64,000 bases of DNA from Schistosoma mansoni (GCF_000237925.1 NW_017386062.1:1-64000); one strand, 5' to 3'; positions 34,900-46,641 are shown, counted from the first letter of the stretch. A program made the numbers and translations. Notes: generated by a model from the letters alone, not told the origin.

Positions 34900-35345
34900 T
34901 TATTTATTTAAACACATCCATACTAGTACAAGGGGCCACTGGATAAATATGCGCTACACATCGTCATTCGATTTGTGTGAGGGCTGGAATACTGTCCGGC
35001 TGTTCAAACCAAACCAGGTAATCTTCTTAGGGGGCCACACCATAAGTCTTCGACCTAGAGGTCTAATCCACAAGGAAGTGGAGCAACATTAGGAGAAATA
35101 GTCCCATGGTAGTCGGTAAACAATAATAGCTTCATACACCGTCTATTCCCTCAGGATCCTGGATCCCATGTGCACTACTGGTTTGGGATCAAGGTTTTCC
35201 AACTTCCAAAGATGGATGTTCCGAATCGACCGACTTGGTTAAAGCACCTAACATTCGCTTTTCGCCCTCTTAATTTCGTAAACAACAGTAATACCACGAG
35301 AAGACAGTGAGTAGGACTTCCGTGGCAGTGGTTGTATACGCGCAC
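34900..35345 (-). repeat. S515 retroposon, minus copy, subfamily 2
   Basis: Nearly the exact reverse complement of 31065-31505. The A/T tail (TTTATTTATTTAAACAC) is on the left. The first roughly 70 bp of the family are missing at the right edge. Confidence 0.75.
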
Positions 35346-36770
35346 AAGTGTACTTTATATTCATCTTTTTTTTCACTTGTTTTATTAACTTGGGTATTCT
35401 CGTCAGGTTATTATCCTTTAATTTAGCAAAAGTATATATTTAATTAGTATGCAAATAAACAATTTACAATTCTATATTGTCATATTAATTTCAAATATGG
35501 AATGTAGCTTGTCAAATTGTCAATTTCATATTTATTATCGTAATAATGATAAGTACAATTTGATTTAAAATGGTTATCTTTTATAATATGTACTTTACCT
35601 TCACCGTATATCTCTCCCTTACTTACATACATACATACATACATACATCTTTCTACATATCCTAGATAGATTGTGTTGTTTTTTTCTCAACATAAAGCGG
35701 CTATTTTTTTATTTATTATTTGACAGATGTCGTCAAATGTATTGGCTTCATCATCAATATTATGATTGTTATCATTGTTAATATCATGTCGCCAAATCTT
35801 TTGAATAAATTATCTGAAAGTATATAGTAGGACTACTGTGGCCATTTGATTCATTTACATTTCTTTGATATATATAAACTTGTGTTTGTTTGTGTGTATG
35901 TGTGGTTGTGCACAAAAGTTACATTCCTAACTAGGTTTACATTATCATGAACAAATATGAAGTATTTGTTAGATAGCATGTCTTTTTAATTGTTAACCAT
36001 TACTAATGTTAACACTAATAAGCGGGCGGTATGTCATCTTTAAATGAACAGAAAATCACTAACCGTTTAATACATACATCATACACCATTCAAAACAAAA
36101 CAAAAAAACTCAATGAATAAAGTACCTAAATTGTTTATATTTAGTTGACGAAAAAAAAAGAAACATGAAAAAAAGTTTTAAAACTTTATTTTTTGTTTCA
36201 AAAATTTTTCGCACATTTTTAAATTCATATAGATTTTAAACAAAAAAATTTATGAAACATACCCGTCTGAGTTCTATAGATGTGTCTATAGGTCTATATG
36301 ATGATGTTGATATAAGTAACTAGCATACAAACAAATATAAGTAACTAGCATACAAACAAATGGACAAATGACCAGGAGACAGATGGATTATAAAGGAAAA
36401 AAAAGAAGGTGAATGAAACAAATGTAGCTAGACGTAAATATTCCAGACAGTTTCATTCATGTATACACAAATACACACATATAGATACGTATACGCCTTT
36501 ATGTACATAATTATCTACAGAACTAAACCTAGAGATTTAATCGACAAATATCTGTAGAAATCATTTCAACTGTCAATCATAACTAATTAGATTGAGAGAA
36601 GTTAATGAAGTAGACAAATATGTATGTAGAAATATTATTATTATTAAGATTACTATAAAAAGGAGTAATTCAACGACAGTTTATTCTGTTTCATAAATTG
36701 ACCTTTTTCTTTATTATACAATAGAAAGGAGTATAGGTGATTAAATCGATTACAATATGATTGTAAATAC
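35346..36770. other. intergenic, simple repeats
   Basis: No gene. CATA tetranucleotide run at 35625-35646. A perfect 25-bp tandem duplication at 36311-36335 and 36336-36360. Confidence 0.5.
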
Positions 36771-37560
36771 TTACTTACTTACGCCTGTTACTCCCAATGG
36801 AGCATAGGCCAGCGGCCAGCATTTTCCAACACACTCTGTCCTGAGTCTTCCTTTCTAGTTCTATCCAATTTTTGTTCATTCATCTCATGTCTGTCTCCAT
36901 TTCTCAGCGTAATGTGTTTTTTGGTCTTCCTCTTTTCCTTTGGCCTTCAGGATTCCATGTGAGGGCTTACCCTGTGACACAATTGACTGCTTTCCTCAAT
37001 GTTTGTCCTATCCACTTCCAGCGCTTCTTCCTGATTTCTTCCTCCACTGGAATCTGGTTTGCTGTCTCCCACAGTAGAATGTTTCTGATAGTGTCTGGTC
37101 AACGGATCTAAAGTATCTTGCGTAGACAACTGTTAATAAACACCTGTATCTTCTGGATGATGGCTTTCGTAGTTTTCCACGACTCCGCCCTATACAATAG
37201 AACTGTCTTGACATTTGTATTGAAAATTTTGATCTTGGTGTTGGTTGACAGACACTTTTTTTGAGTTCTAGATGTTCTTCAATTGTAAATATGCTGCTCT
37301 CGCTTTGCCGATTCGCGCATTCACATCTGCATCTGATCCACCGTGTTTATCAATGATGCTGCCCAGATATATAAAGGCTTTTACGTCCTCAACAGCTTCT
37401 CCGCCAAGTGTGATTCGATTGGTGCATGTTGTATTGTATAGGAGAATCTTGCTTTTCCCTTTGTGTATATTGAGACCTACGGCTGCTGAGGCTGCTGCCA
37501 CACTGGTCGTCTTCTTCTGTATTTGTTGTTGCGTGTGTGATAGAAGAATGATTGTAAATA
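36771..37560 (-). mobile_element. RTE (TAAG-tailed family) 3' fragment
   Basis: On the minus strand it reads VAAASAAVGLNIHKGKSK, then FIYLGSIID and GGSDADVNARIGKA, then a frameshifted remainder to the C-terminus. The CTTACTTACTTACG tail is at the left edge. It is 5'-truncated within RT and no longer codes. Confidence 0.85.
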
Positions 37561-38146
37561 GAAGTTGAAAAATTGAGTTGTTATAAGTGTAATTATGTAT
37601 TTATATAATAGACTCATTTTCATAGTTGGTTTTAGAAGAACCTTATGCACAGTTATTTCTTTGCTTTGATTCTTTTTCTCTTTACATAGTAACAATTCGT
37701 GATAGTGATAGTTACATATTTTTATTTGAAAATGAATGATTCTTACAGTGTAAATAATATAAACTAAAAGCTGAACAAGCTAATAAGATGGTCACACTGA
37801 ATGTAATGCAATTCTATGTGGGGATAGAATACACGTCCATGAATTTGTAGCATATTCGTTTTGGAATGTTTAATAGAAGTCAGATATCAAATATTTGGGA
37901 GTATTTTTCGGTTGATGTATTGAGTCAGTGTTTGTTGTAGTAGTATAATTTTCACTGAAGATTTCATTTCATACTCTTACTTTCAACAAGTTAAAATGAG
38001 AAACAGTACTGTGTTTATAAAAGGTACATGTGGATAGCTTTAAATGAAGAGGAAAAGATGTTAGGTATTCCGTTATTATTGTACGTTGTAAAAAGATGAT
38101 TATCCTCACACATTTATATGCATAACTCAAGATTTACAAACATAGT
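37561..38146. other. intergenic, nothing recognised
   Basis: AT-rich; no repeat matched. Confidence 0.4.
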
Positions 38147-38372
38147 AAACAGTTATTAAATTCTGTTTAATTTTCTATGCTACTCAATTACTTTAGTAAT
38201 TTATCTATTAACGGCTAGTGAGGAAAACAAAAATGCAATCTCACGAGGCGGGTTCGTGGATGCGCACTGCTAAGGAGTCCCATAATAGGACGAAACGGCC
38301 GTGGAGTGCTTTCAGGTTTTCCATGTTGGTCTAACTTCATTTGACTCATGATTTCAACTATATAAAAGTATA
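38147..38372 (+). repeat. HH-beta copy with shared upstream flank
   Basis: Core at 38264-38309 has CTAAGGA (invariant G5 lost) and a GTG triplet, so it is dead. The 100 bp before it match 34063-34160 closely. Confidence 0.7.
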
Positions 38373-38813
38373 TTTATATATTTAGACTAGAATGTTTTGT
38401 TACTTCATTGTTCATTTTCATAAAGTAGAAGAATTAAATGGAACAGGTACTTTTTTTTTATTATCAAGAACTAGTCAAAATTATCAGTATTTAACAAACT
38501 GAATGATGAATAGAGTTTTTCCATGTAACTCTATAACTGAAAGTTTTTCCCATTTTCTTTTTAATAAACAAAAAATTATAATTCTATCTATGAAGTAAAT
38601 AGATGAATCAAATTAAGGAAACAGGAAATTACTGTTTATGATGAAATGATTACAAATAGAAGTTTTAATTAATGAATGATTAGTATAGATAGTTATATGA
38701 AAAGAAAAGTAAAATAGAATATGACAGGAGATTAATGTCAATGATTTTATTTAAACTAATTTGTTCAATCAATCTTTAGTAATTAATTGTTTATATATAC
38801 ATATATTCTGTAG

Positions 38814-39090
38814 GAGAGAATAAATCAGCTTCCAGCTGACGAAGAAATTAAGAAAAGATGCTGGAAGTGGTTTACTTACTTACTTACTTACGCCTGTTGC
38901 CCTTCACAGAGAAGCATAGGACACTCACCAGCATTCTTCATTCAACTTTGTTCTGAGTAATCCTTTCCAGTTGTTTCCAGTTTCTGTTCATTCTTTTCAT
39001 GTCTACTTTCAATTCACGACACTGTGTGTTCCTTGGCCTTCCTCATTTCCGTTTCCCTTCAGGATTTCAAGTTAGTGCTTTCCCCATGAT
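38814..39090. mobile_element. two RTE fragments tail-inward (plus then minus)
   Basis: 38814-38868 is plus strand (ERINQLPADEEIKKR-CWKW). It joins at about 38870 to a minus-strand 3' end beginning with the TTACTTACTTACG tail and running to about 39088. A truncated Sm-alpha copy follows at once. Confidence 0.7.
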
Positions 39091-39190
39091 GCAGTGGAAT
39101 CCAGGATGCGCGTTTCATCCTATTTGGTACTTGTCAGCTGAATGTACCTGCATTACAGAGTTGATGTTCACTCTGGACGTTATTATTACT
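39090..39190 (-). repeat. Sm-alpha-like fragment with dead hammerhead
   Basis: Core at 39099-39143: helix I pairing is partial, CTGACAA replaces CTGANGA (G8 lost), GAAA is intact, and the triplet is ATC. Confidence 0.65.
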
Positions 39191-39444
39191 GTTACTAAAC
39201 ATTATAACTTAATATTAAATAAATAAGATTCATTAACATAAAAAAATATTGAACATATTAATGAAATGAACTAATCTAATGTAGCTGTCATGTTTAGATT
39301 TGATTTTATAGTTGATTAGTGTCTATTAAAAACTAAACACTTGGTTAATAATTTATTCACTTGAATAGTATGACTCAAAACTGGGTACCTAAATATCTAC
39401 ATGATTTATGACTTATAGAGCATAACAGTTTTAGAAATGTATTG

Positions 39445-39605
39445 ATAATTCACACTCGCGAGACAGGATCGTGGATGCGCACTGCTGAGGAGTCCCACAA
39501 TAGGACGAAACGGCCGTCCAGTGCTTACAGGTTTTCCCTGGTGGTCTAGTTTCAATTGACTCACGCTTTCAACTATGAAAATACTAAATCTCCACAAAAA
39601 CCCCT
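39445..39605 (+). repeat. HH-beta copy, 5'-truncated, with intact hammerhead
   Basis: Begins inside the tRNA-like section (ACTCGCGAGACAGGATCGTGG) and continues through the hammerhead to the family end near TTTCAACTATGAAAATAC. Confidence 0.75.
39479..39524 (+). ncRNA. hammerhead ribozyme (HH-beta), all consensus positions present
   Basis: Helix I GCACTG (39479-39484) pairs perfectly with CAGTGC (39519-39524). The catalytic boxes are CTGAGGA (39485-39491, CUGANGA with N7=G) and GAAA (39507-39510). Helix II is GTCC with GGAC. Cleavage is predicted after GTC at 39518. Helix III is the self-complementary ACGGCCGT, too short to fold alone, so pairing between two copies is likely. Activity is inferred from the consensus only. 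Confidence 0.75.
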
Positions 39606-39889
39606 TCTGAATTTAAGTTCATTCGGAAAATTTAGCATACTCACAATATGAAATTGTATTAGGACCGATTATGTAATAATAAAAAATGAGATAGGAATAA
39701 TTCTCTTATTATTATCACAGTTGAATGTAATACTTTGTAATTGCAGTGAAATTAAGATCAAAACAATTTATACACCAAACTTGTTCATTAGTGTATTACA
39801 TTAATAATCTACATACTATTGTTTTAGATTACTATCATGAATACAGTATTTAATAAGTCTCTACTATTATTAGGGAGAAAAGGCATAAG

Positions 39890-40520
39890 CTTCCTGTATG
39901 GATTATTTCGATACCGGGTTGGAGTTTCGGAGTGAACATTAACTCTGGGATGCGAGTACATTCAGCTGACGAGTTCTACATAAGAAGAAACATAAGTCTT
40001 GGACTCCACTGTTAACCACCATTTGTATCTGCTTACAGTATGTTTGTAACATGATAAACTATAGTAACGTTAATTATTAGACTACTATAACATATAATAA
40101 CATGTATTAAAGTCAGAATAGATTTGTAATAGTGAAATTCTAATTATATACCTTTAAGCCATTGCTTTGGTATAATCAAAATAATTACGAAACTTCTATA
40201 GTATGAGAAGACCTAACTGTAACAGATGTTTGGAGTAAGTCAGTTTCTTGTCTCTGGTGTATCTCATTTACTAAGCACAGTTTTATGTACCCGGTTCAGG
40301 GCTGAACTGTTCATATAATGATGAATGAAAATAATTGGCTGTCCAAACCTATGTAAATGAAGCGGCGCTCGGATTTCAAATCTCCTGGTTTAAACTAATT
40401 AGCTACTCTCTTACTGTTTATCTTTCATTCACATAACTCTGTATGTTATAGAAAAACCATAAAAATTGCTATTAGTTGCCTCATATATTCAAACAGACTG
40501 AATTATGATTCAGTTACCTT
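39890..40520 (+). repeat. degenerate Sm-alpha-like copy followed by unassigned DNA
   Basis: 39890-40040 keeps CAGCTGACGAG and the GGACTCCACTG end but has lost GGAC and the GAAA context. 40041-40520 is AT-rich with no clear signal. Confidence 0.5.
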
Positions 40521-40915
40521 CTGACAGAGATCATCCTATGTAAATCCACTGCTAGCCACTATCCATCTTTGCTTATAATGCTTGTGAATTAAGGCAATAT
40601 CGAGGCAATACACAGTATGCACATATGCCAATTAGAGACTGACCAGTTGCAGTCCTAACACATCAATGGGGAAATCCAAACAAATAATACTAAGTGAATT
40701 TAAACTTCACCTCATTGCACAAGCAAGTGGCTATCAGGACTCAGTAGCTGAGTGCATAACGTGATGGCGTTTAAAGCGAAAGCTACTGGGTTCGAGTCCC
40801 TGTCACAGTGAACATCAACTCTGAGATGCAGGTACATCCAGCTAACGAGTCTCAAATAGGACGAAACGCGTGTCCTGGATTCCTTGCTAACCACTATTCA
40901 TCTTTGCTTACAAGA
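40521..40915 (+). repeat. Sm-alpha-like SINE, longer than one unit
   Basis: Starts in one unit's 3' end (CCACTGCTAGCCACTATCC) and continues through a full unit: AATACTAAGTGAATTTAAAC, a tRNA-like section with AGTAGCTGAGTG and GGTTCGAGTC (B box, about 40789), then the hammerhead at 40836-40880. That core reads CTAACGA (G5 lost), so it should be inactive. Confidence 0.75.
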
Positions 40916-40920
40916 AATCT

Positions 40921-42219
40921 TATTCTTTCCATTTTCCCCCTGGTTTTTTGTCTTGTGAATCTATTTGACGTTTTTTCTGTTTAATGACTCATTCATGTTT
41001 ATTTTATTTAGTTGTTTGTTTATTTACAGTTAAGGAATCAAAAAGTCAGACAGCAAATTGTAACAATTAACCGTTTTTGACAATGATTGTAGCTTTTAAA
41101 CTGTTACATGACACTTAATCATTTGCCTCCATATTCAGACTATGACAATAAGATGATAATGTTGATAATTATTTTGACAGCTATTATCATAATTATGTTC
41201 ATAGTAATTGTGATAAAATTTGATTATTATTAAAAGTACTACTATTAGTAATATCATCATACATCCTATAAAACTGATGAATTATATCCGGTATTAATTA
41301 ATGACAAATTTGAATAATCAATTGACATTCATCTAGACTTGTCAATTTCTAAAGATTATAAACGTCAATTTGTCATCGTTTGTATTGTACGCCTTGTTGG
41401 TTTTTGTCCCTTTGTCTTATTCAATGAACAATAGAATGATTAATTTCATTTGATTCATGAGTCATTAGATTAACTTAGTCATATATATTTACTGATTTGT
41501 TTGTCTATCTTTGACATTGTTGTCGACTGTTATAACTAGATTGAATGTAAGCTTTCATTGATACAACTGTTATTGATGGTTATGTCATGATGGTACACTG
41601 AATAATATCTGTGAATATAGGCGAGAAAGTTGATATTTAGAATCAGTGAACACCCATCCATCAGATCACCCAGAAAGCATATTGTCTTTAGCTGACTAAG
41701 TAGAAAAAGTGTAGTCTACACTTAAAATTTCTGTTAGTTTTCTATGTAATGACTTTCATTCAATTGGATCAATTATTGGTTGTCTCATTCTTAACATCAT
41801 CTACATCACACTAATTCTATGCTCTATGGTAACAGGTATTAGATGAATTTTCCTAATCTCTAGTAGATAAATATCAAATTGAACAAACTTACAAGCTTAG
41901 AATATTATATTTTAATTTAATCTCCTAAAGTTGTCATGATATCTTTGATGTCCATTGCATATTGATAGGTTCAGATTGTTAGTTCTTTCATAACTAGAAT
42001 TCAACAACTATCCAGACCTATCTGATTTTCAATGGTTCTTTGACTTAATTCCAATTCTTTATAAACATTACGATTATTTTATACGAAAATAACCAGATCA
42101 TCATATTGATGTGATTAAATAAATGTTCGTCTATCTTCTTGATGCTCAAGATAAACACTTGATTTCTTAATGATCTAACTGTAAAATAAATCATTAAAAA
42201 AACCAAATTATGTTTATTT
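40921..42219. other. intergenic, nothing recognised
   Basis: AT-rich, many short ATT/ATG repeats, no frames of note. Confidence 0.45.
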
Positions 42220-42461
42220 TAATAGTTGAGATCATAAATCAATTGAAGCTAGACCAACATGGGAAACCTGGAACCAATGGACGGCCGTTTCGTCCTATTA
42301 TGGGACTCCTCAGCAGTGTGCATCCATGATCCCACCTTGCGAGACTCAAATCCAGGACATATCAGTCTCGCGCTCGAGCGCTTAACCACTTGACCACTGA
42401 GCCGGCCAGCATCCAACAATGTTAATGTCTAACTTCAATTGATCCACAAAATTACTACACC
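42220..42461 (-). repeat. HH-beta copy, minus, interrupted by a DNA transposon (first half)
   Basis: Reads on the minus strand from tRNA-like section through hammerhead to the 3' end. The family's head continues at 43235-43405, beyond the insertion. Confidence 0.75.
42274..42319 (-). ncRNA. hammerhead ribozyme (HH-beta), core intact, helix I weakened
   Basis: Core CTGAGGA and GAAA, helix II GTCC/GGAC, helix III ACGGCCGT and triplet GTC are all consensus. Helix I is ACACTG against CATTGG, with an internal mismatch, so folding is doubtful. Confidence 0.6.
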
Positions 42462-43234
42462 GGCGAGACTATAATTTATGGACGATCCAATCAGAGGCGT
42501 TCTAGGGATTTCAAGGTCACTGCGCCATTTTCAGTACCTGATGCTCATGTACAATCGATTCACAGCGAATTTTAGGGAAGACTTGACAATTAAGCGACTA
42601 AAACAAATGAAACTACTATAAAGTTTCTGTATTTGTAATTACGAGTAATAAATGACTTGTAGACGTTGTGCATACTACCGTGATGTTGTCCTTCGATGTA
42701 ATATATGTTGAAGGAAGACGTTTGCTAGAATAGGAACCTTTTTCTTTCGATCCAGATTGAGACTAAGGCATATTACAATAATTGCTGCGAACTGTATAAT
42801 AAAAGCACCAGTAAAATTGGCGGAAATATTCGCAGATGTTACTGAAGCTTCTACTGTTCACTGGTATGAGTATTGTAAGGACATATCCGTAATAAAAATG
42901 GTAAACTTACACAACCGGAGTACACACAAACAAAAATGAAGCTATGTGGTCGAGGCTGAAAGGGTTTTCATGACCTCATCATGGCTCCAGAGACCGACTA
43001 TTATGGAGCCATTTGGATGAGTTCCTCTACCATATGCATTACGATTTCGGAACTATTTGAACCTTTTTCTAACATTGACAAGTTTTTGGATCACATAAAA
43101 GAAGTGTATCCACTTTAATTATTTGGTTTTGTATAATATATTTTTACAGTAAGCTGACTGTTTACTGATTGGCTAACATTTCTCAAGGTCACTTAAGATT
43201 CGTTCATAGGTCGTCCATAAATTATAGTCTCGCC
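42462..43234 (+). mobile_element. internally deleted Merlin-like DNA transposon
   Basis: 773 bp with inverted termini: GGCGAGACTATAATTTATGG at 42462 and its reverse complement ending at 43234 (26 bp, about one mismatch). It sits inside an HH-beta copy, with an 8-bp flanking duplication that matches at six of eight positions. Inside, 42757-42900 encodes KAPVKLAEIFADV and HWYEYCKDI. This resembles the helix-turn-helix part of Merlin (IS1016-type) transposases. Near 42925-42965 HTNKNEAMWSRLK resembles the segment with the third catalytic acid, and DHIKEVYPL near 43095 resembles the C-terminus. The first two catalytic Asp regions are gone. The 8-bp duplication, terminal GG and these motifs agree on Merlin. 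Confidence 0.7.
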
Positions 43235-43405
43235 ACTCCATCGTCCACCATTGTCTTCAGTGAGTTACTATCTCACAACGGACCCGGTTGAACTCCACTA
43301 GTCACTGATTCTCACTAGAACTCCAGGAAATACCTCTTGAAGCCAGTCACTATTGAGTATATGTTGATTATTATCAGAAGGAGTTTTGTGGATATTATAG
43401 TATTT
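43235..43405 (-). repeat. HH-beta copy, minus (second half, head region)
   Basis: Continues the copy broken at 42461: GTCTTCAGTGAGTTACTATC, AACTCCACTAGTCACTG, CTCTTGAAGCCAGTCACT and TCAGAAGGAGTTTTGTGG. Confidence 0.7.
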
Positions 43406-44084
43406 TAATGCTTGAAAACATAATTATTTGTGAATAAATTCACTTTTTGCCAATTCTGTTAACAAGAAGAAGAAATTTTATCGACAGTTTAGATTTTTCA
43501 TTAGAAAAGTGAGAATATCCTATCAATCTCTCTTATTTCTTCTATTTAACCAAAAAGAATAAAAAAAACGAACTAGATTATCTATTTGTCTATTAGAGGA
43601 AATAAATTTAGATTTTTGCAAAAATGAATATCTATCTAAGATTCTGTCAATCTCACAGTTGGAGAGATCAAAGCATATAGAATATTGATGGACAGACATG
43701 ATTGATTATAAGTGCATATATATACATATATAATACATTTATGTCTGCCTTATATTAAACAGAAACTAGTATTCATCAGTTTCCTTAAGAGGGCTTTAAA
43801 AAACAATCTTAGTAACAACTTAAGTCGATGATTTCTTTATGTTTCACTAGTAATATTATTAATAGTAATAATGATAATAATACTGATCTTTATGAGAAGT
43901 AATTTCAATATTATCATGATTAACATTAAAATAGTTTGATGTTCTTTCTGGAAGTTGATGTAACTGTAAAGTTTGGATTGTTTTTCTATGTGATGGTATC
44001 AATATTTACTTTAAATAGAAGTGAGTATTTTAGTAGTATATCACGGATGTTAAATCATTTCATTTTGTTGATTTCGAAAATTTC
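43406..44084. other. intergenic, nothing recognised
   Basis: AT-rich, AATAAT simple repeats near 43860. Confidence 0.45.
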
Positions 44085-44505
44085 ATTTCTCACTGCCTTC
44101 TCGTGACGGGGGTGTTGTTTACGAAATTGAGAGGATGAAAAGCGAATGTTCAGCGCTTTAACCGGGTTGGTGTACACGGAGGGTCCACCTAGGTGAGTTG
44201 GAAAACCCTGATTCCAAACCAATGGTGCACACGGGCTGCAGTATTTTGAGTGAACAATTGGCGTATGAATCAATCGTTGGTCACCGGCTACCATGTGTCT
44301 GCATCTCCTCACGATACTCCACTGCTTTGTGGATCAGGCCTTTAGGTCAAAGGCTCCGGGTGTGGTCCCCTAAGAAAACCACCTGTTTTGGTTTGGGCAT
44401 CTGGGCAGTATCACAGCCCACACACAAATCGAATGAGATTTGTGAGGTGCATATATATCTGGTGCTTTTTTGTACCAATATTTATGTGTTTAAATAAATA
44501 AATAA
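44085..44505 (+). repeat. S515 retroposon, 5'-truncated, subfamily 1
   Basis: Almost identical to 46739-47150 over its whole length, ending in TTTAAATAAATAAATAAG. The first 95 bp of the family are absent. Confidence 0.8.
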
Positions 44506-44779
44506 GATAAATCTTATGAATATATACTGTGATTTGATGTTATATTCGATTGATCTCTGACTATATAAAAATTGATCTGTCTCACGTCGATTATTGAACT
44601 GGTTGTATATAAGCATACTCATTGAAAGTAGACAAAAGTGTATTTATGATGAACATATTTTCAAATTTAAAACTGTTGTTATTCAGTACTCAGTACATTT
44701 TTCTTAGAACACCTAACTTTAGAACTATAACTCTAACCATTAATAATTTAAAAAATCATACCCTTTTAATAAGTTTGTA

Positions 44780-45720
44780 GCTACCTGGATTTGACCTCTA
44801 AGTGGATAATACGTTTTGTGTTTAAAACAAATGGTACTGCATTCGAGTTCAAGTGTGTGCATCAATATTAGAATGCATGTATGTCCAGCTGATAAGTTCC
44901 AACTAGGGCCTGATACACATTATGGACTAAACTGCTAGCCACAATCCACCTATTCTAAATGGTAAGTAATGTAAGACTGTTGAAAAACTTATTAAAAGTT
45001 TTCAATATTTTCACTTCTAGATGATACACTCAAAAAATTCGTTTGAATACACTTAAAAGTACTTGTTATTCACGTCTATTTTCTGTCTTTATAAACCAAT
45101 GTTTAATACCATTCAAAAACTCTACTTTATATCTCATAAAGTAAATATTTAAATGAAGAAAATTCTTTTTCATTGGAAGCATTTTTTTGATTTTCAGCAG
45201 TTACTATATTTATGTGAAATATATGTCTGTCTATATTGAAATAAGTAGAATTCTTTCATTGAAGTTGATCTTAGTCGCTAAAAATAAGTTTAATAAATGG
45301 AACATCTGATCAGCTAGTAAGTATACAGAGTGTAAAAGGTCAAAGAATTAAAGACACACTTGTACTATTGTCCAATTGTTTTCCAATGGATAAGTAAAAC
45401 AAAATCATCATGTTCATTTTGTATTGTTTGTTTGAATCTTCCCGTTGATGTTTAAAATTGTAATTGATCAGTCTCTTACTGACATATATGTATCCTATGC
45501 ACATTACTTCGATATTGCTTTAAGTCGCAAACATTGTAAACAAAGATGAATGGTGGTTACCAGTGGGATACAGGATAACGGGATGGAGTTTTGAAACCAA
45601 CGGTACTGGTTTCGAGTCCTGAAGTGAATATCAACTCTGTGATGTAGGTTAATCAATCTGACGAGACCCAAATAGGGGGAGTCGTGCGTCCTGGATTCCA
45701 CTGGAAGCCACCATCCATCT
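44780..45720. repeat. degenerate Sm-alpha-like segments
   Basis: 44780-44965 is a worn plus copy (CCAGCTGATAAGTTCC, GCTAGCCACAATCC). 45420-45560 is a minus-strand piece (TGTTTGTTTGAATCTTCCC, AAACAAAGATGAATGG). It joins at about 45590 to a plus-strand tRNA-like and hammerhead remnant (AATCTGACGAGACCC). Cores are destroyed. The DNA between is AT-rich and unassigned. Confidence 0.5.
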
Positions 45721-45869
45721 AAAGCTATTATATTATTAGATTAGGATTTGATTAAAAGTGATCAGATACGAATTGTAGTAGAATCAATAAAATGTGTAGA
45801 TTTTAGTTGAAAATACTTCAGTGTAATAAGTGAAAGAAAATCAGAATTTGTACAGTTTAAAGTTCTTCC

Positions 45870-46115
45870 TTGAGTAGCTGCCTCACAACAGACACGAATG
45901 AACTACACTGGTCAAGGCTTCTCACTTGAACTCCAAGAAATCCATCTTGAAGCCAGTCACTAACGATCGTGGATGTGCACTTCTGAGGAGTCCCATACTC
46001 AGATGAGACGGCTTTCCAGTGCCTACAGGTTTTCAGTGGTAATCAAGCTTAAATCGATTAATGAATTCAACTATTTAATTACCATAATCTCCACAAATCC
46101 CTATTCTGAGCTAGA
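45870..46115. repeat. HH-beta, inverted arrangement
   Basis: Minus-strand head (CTGCCTCACAACAGAC to TTGAAGCCAGTCACTA, 45885-45962) joined directly to a plus-strand hammerhead remnant (GATCGTGGATGTGCACTTCTG..., 45965-46025) and 3' end. The GAAA box has become GAGA. Confidence 0.6.
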
Positions 46116-46628
46116 TTAGTTAGGTAAGTAAGTAAGTAGGTATATGTAAAATGTAATTTGAAATATTCAGAAATAATTCAATTGAAGAGATTTTATGAAG
46201 GTTTGATTAATTTATAGATTGTATTCATCACCGATTAATTTTAATCTGGGTACCGTTATGCATTACGAAGCAAAAGAAGATCGTTTGGTTTTAGTAAGGG
46301 ACTCCTCAACAGTACAAACCTTCTCCTGGGATCAAAACCATAGCTTTGTGATTTTTTTTAACGAATCCAACTAACAAGTCAAAACGACTTCCATAAAATA
46401 TATTTAACTGAACTATCATGGTCGAATAACTAGTGGCTTAATTCATGATATTCCTGAAGTTCTGGTAAAAAAAATTGTGACTGGTGTGATTAAGAACATT
46501 TTGAAGTAAATCAATTGTCATAATCAATTTGAAATTTTATGATTGGAAGCTAATCCAACGTTTTTCATTGTTAGGTCTTCTCCTCAATTACTGAGATCCT
46601 GAACTCTATCCCTGATAGGTTCATGGCT

Positions 46629-46641
46629 ATACACTACTAAG
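46629..46641. repeat. left target-site duplication of S515
   Basis: ATACACTACTAAG, repeated exactly at 47156-47168. Confidence 0.8.

Noticed and set aside
36311-36360. 25-bp tandem duplication as the start of a satellite
   Set aside because: Only two units, no further copies in the window.
40842-40880. active hammerhead at the 40.8-kb Sm-alpha copy
   Set aside because: The invariant G5 is A (CTAACGA), which abolishes the core.
44055-44497. 85- and 99-codon ORFs repeated at 44 kb, 46.8 kb, 55 kb and 18 kb as a conserved small protein family
   Set aside because: They exist because the S515 retroposon is repeated. Frames are present on both strands at once and are broken in other copies.
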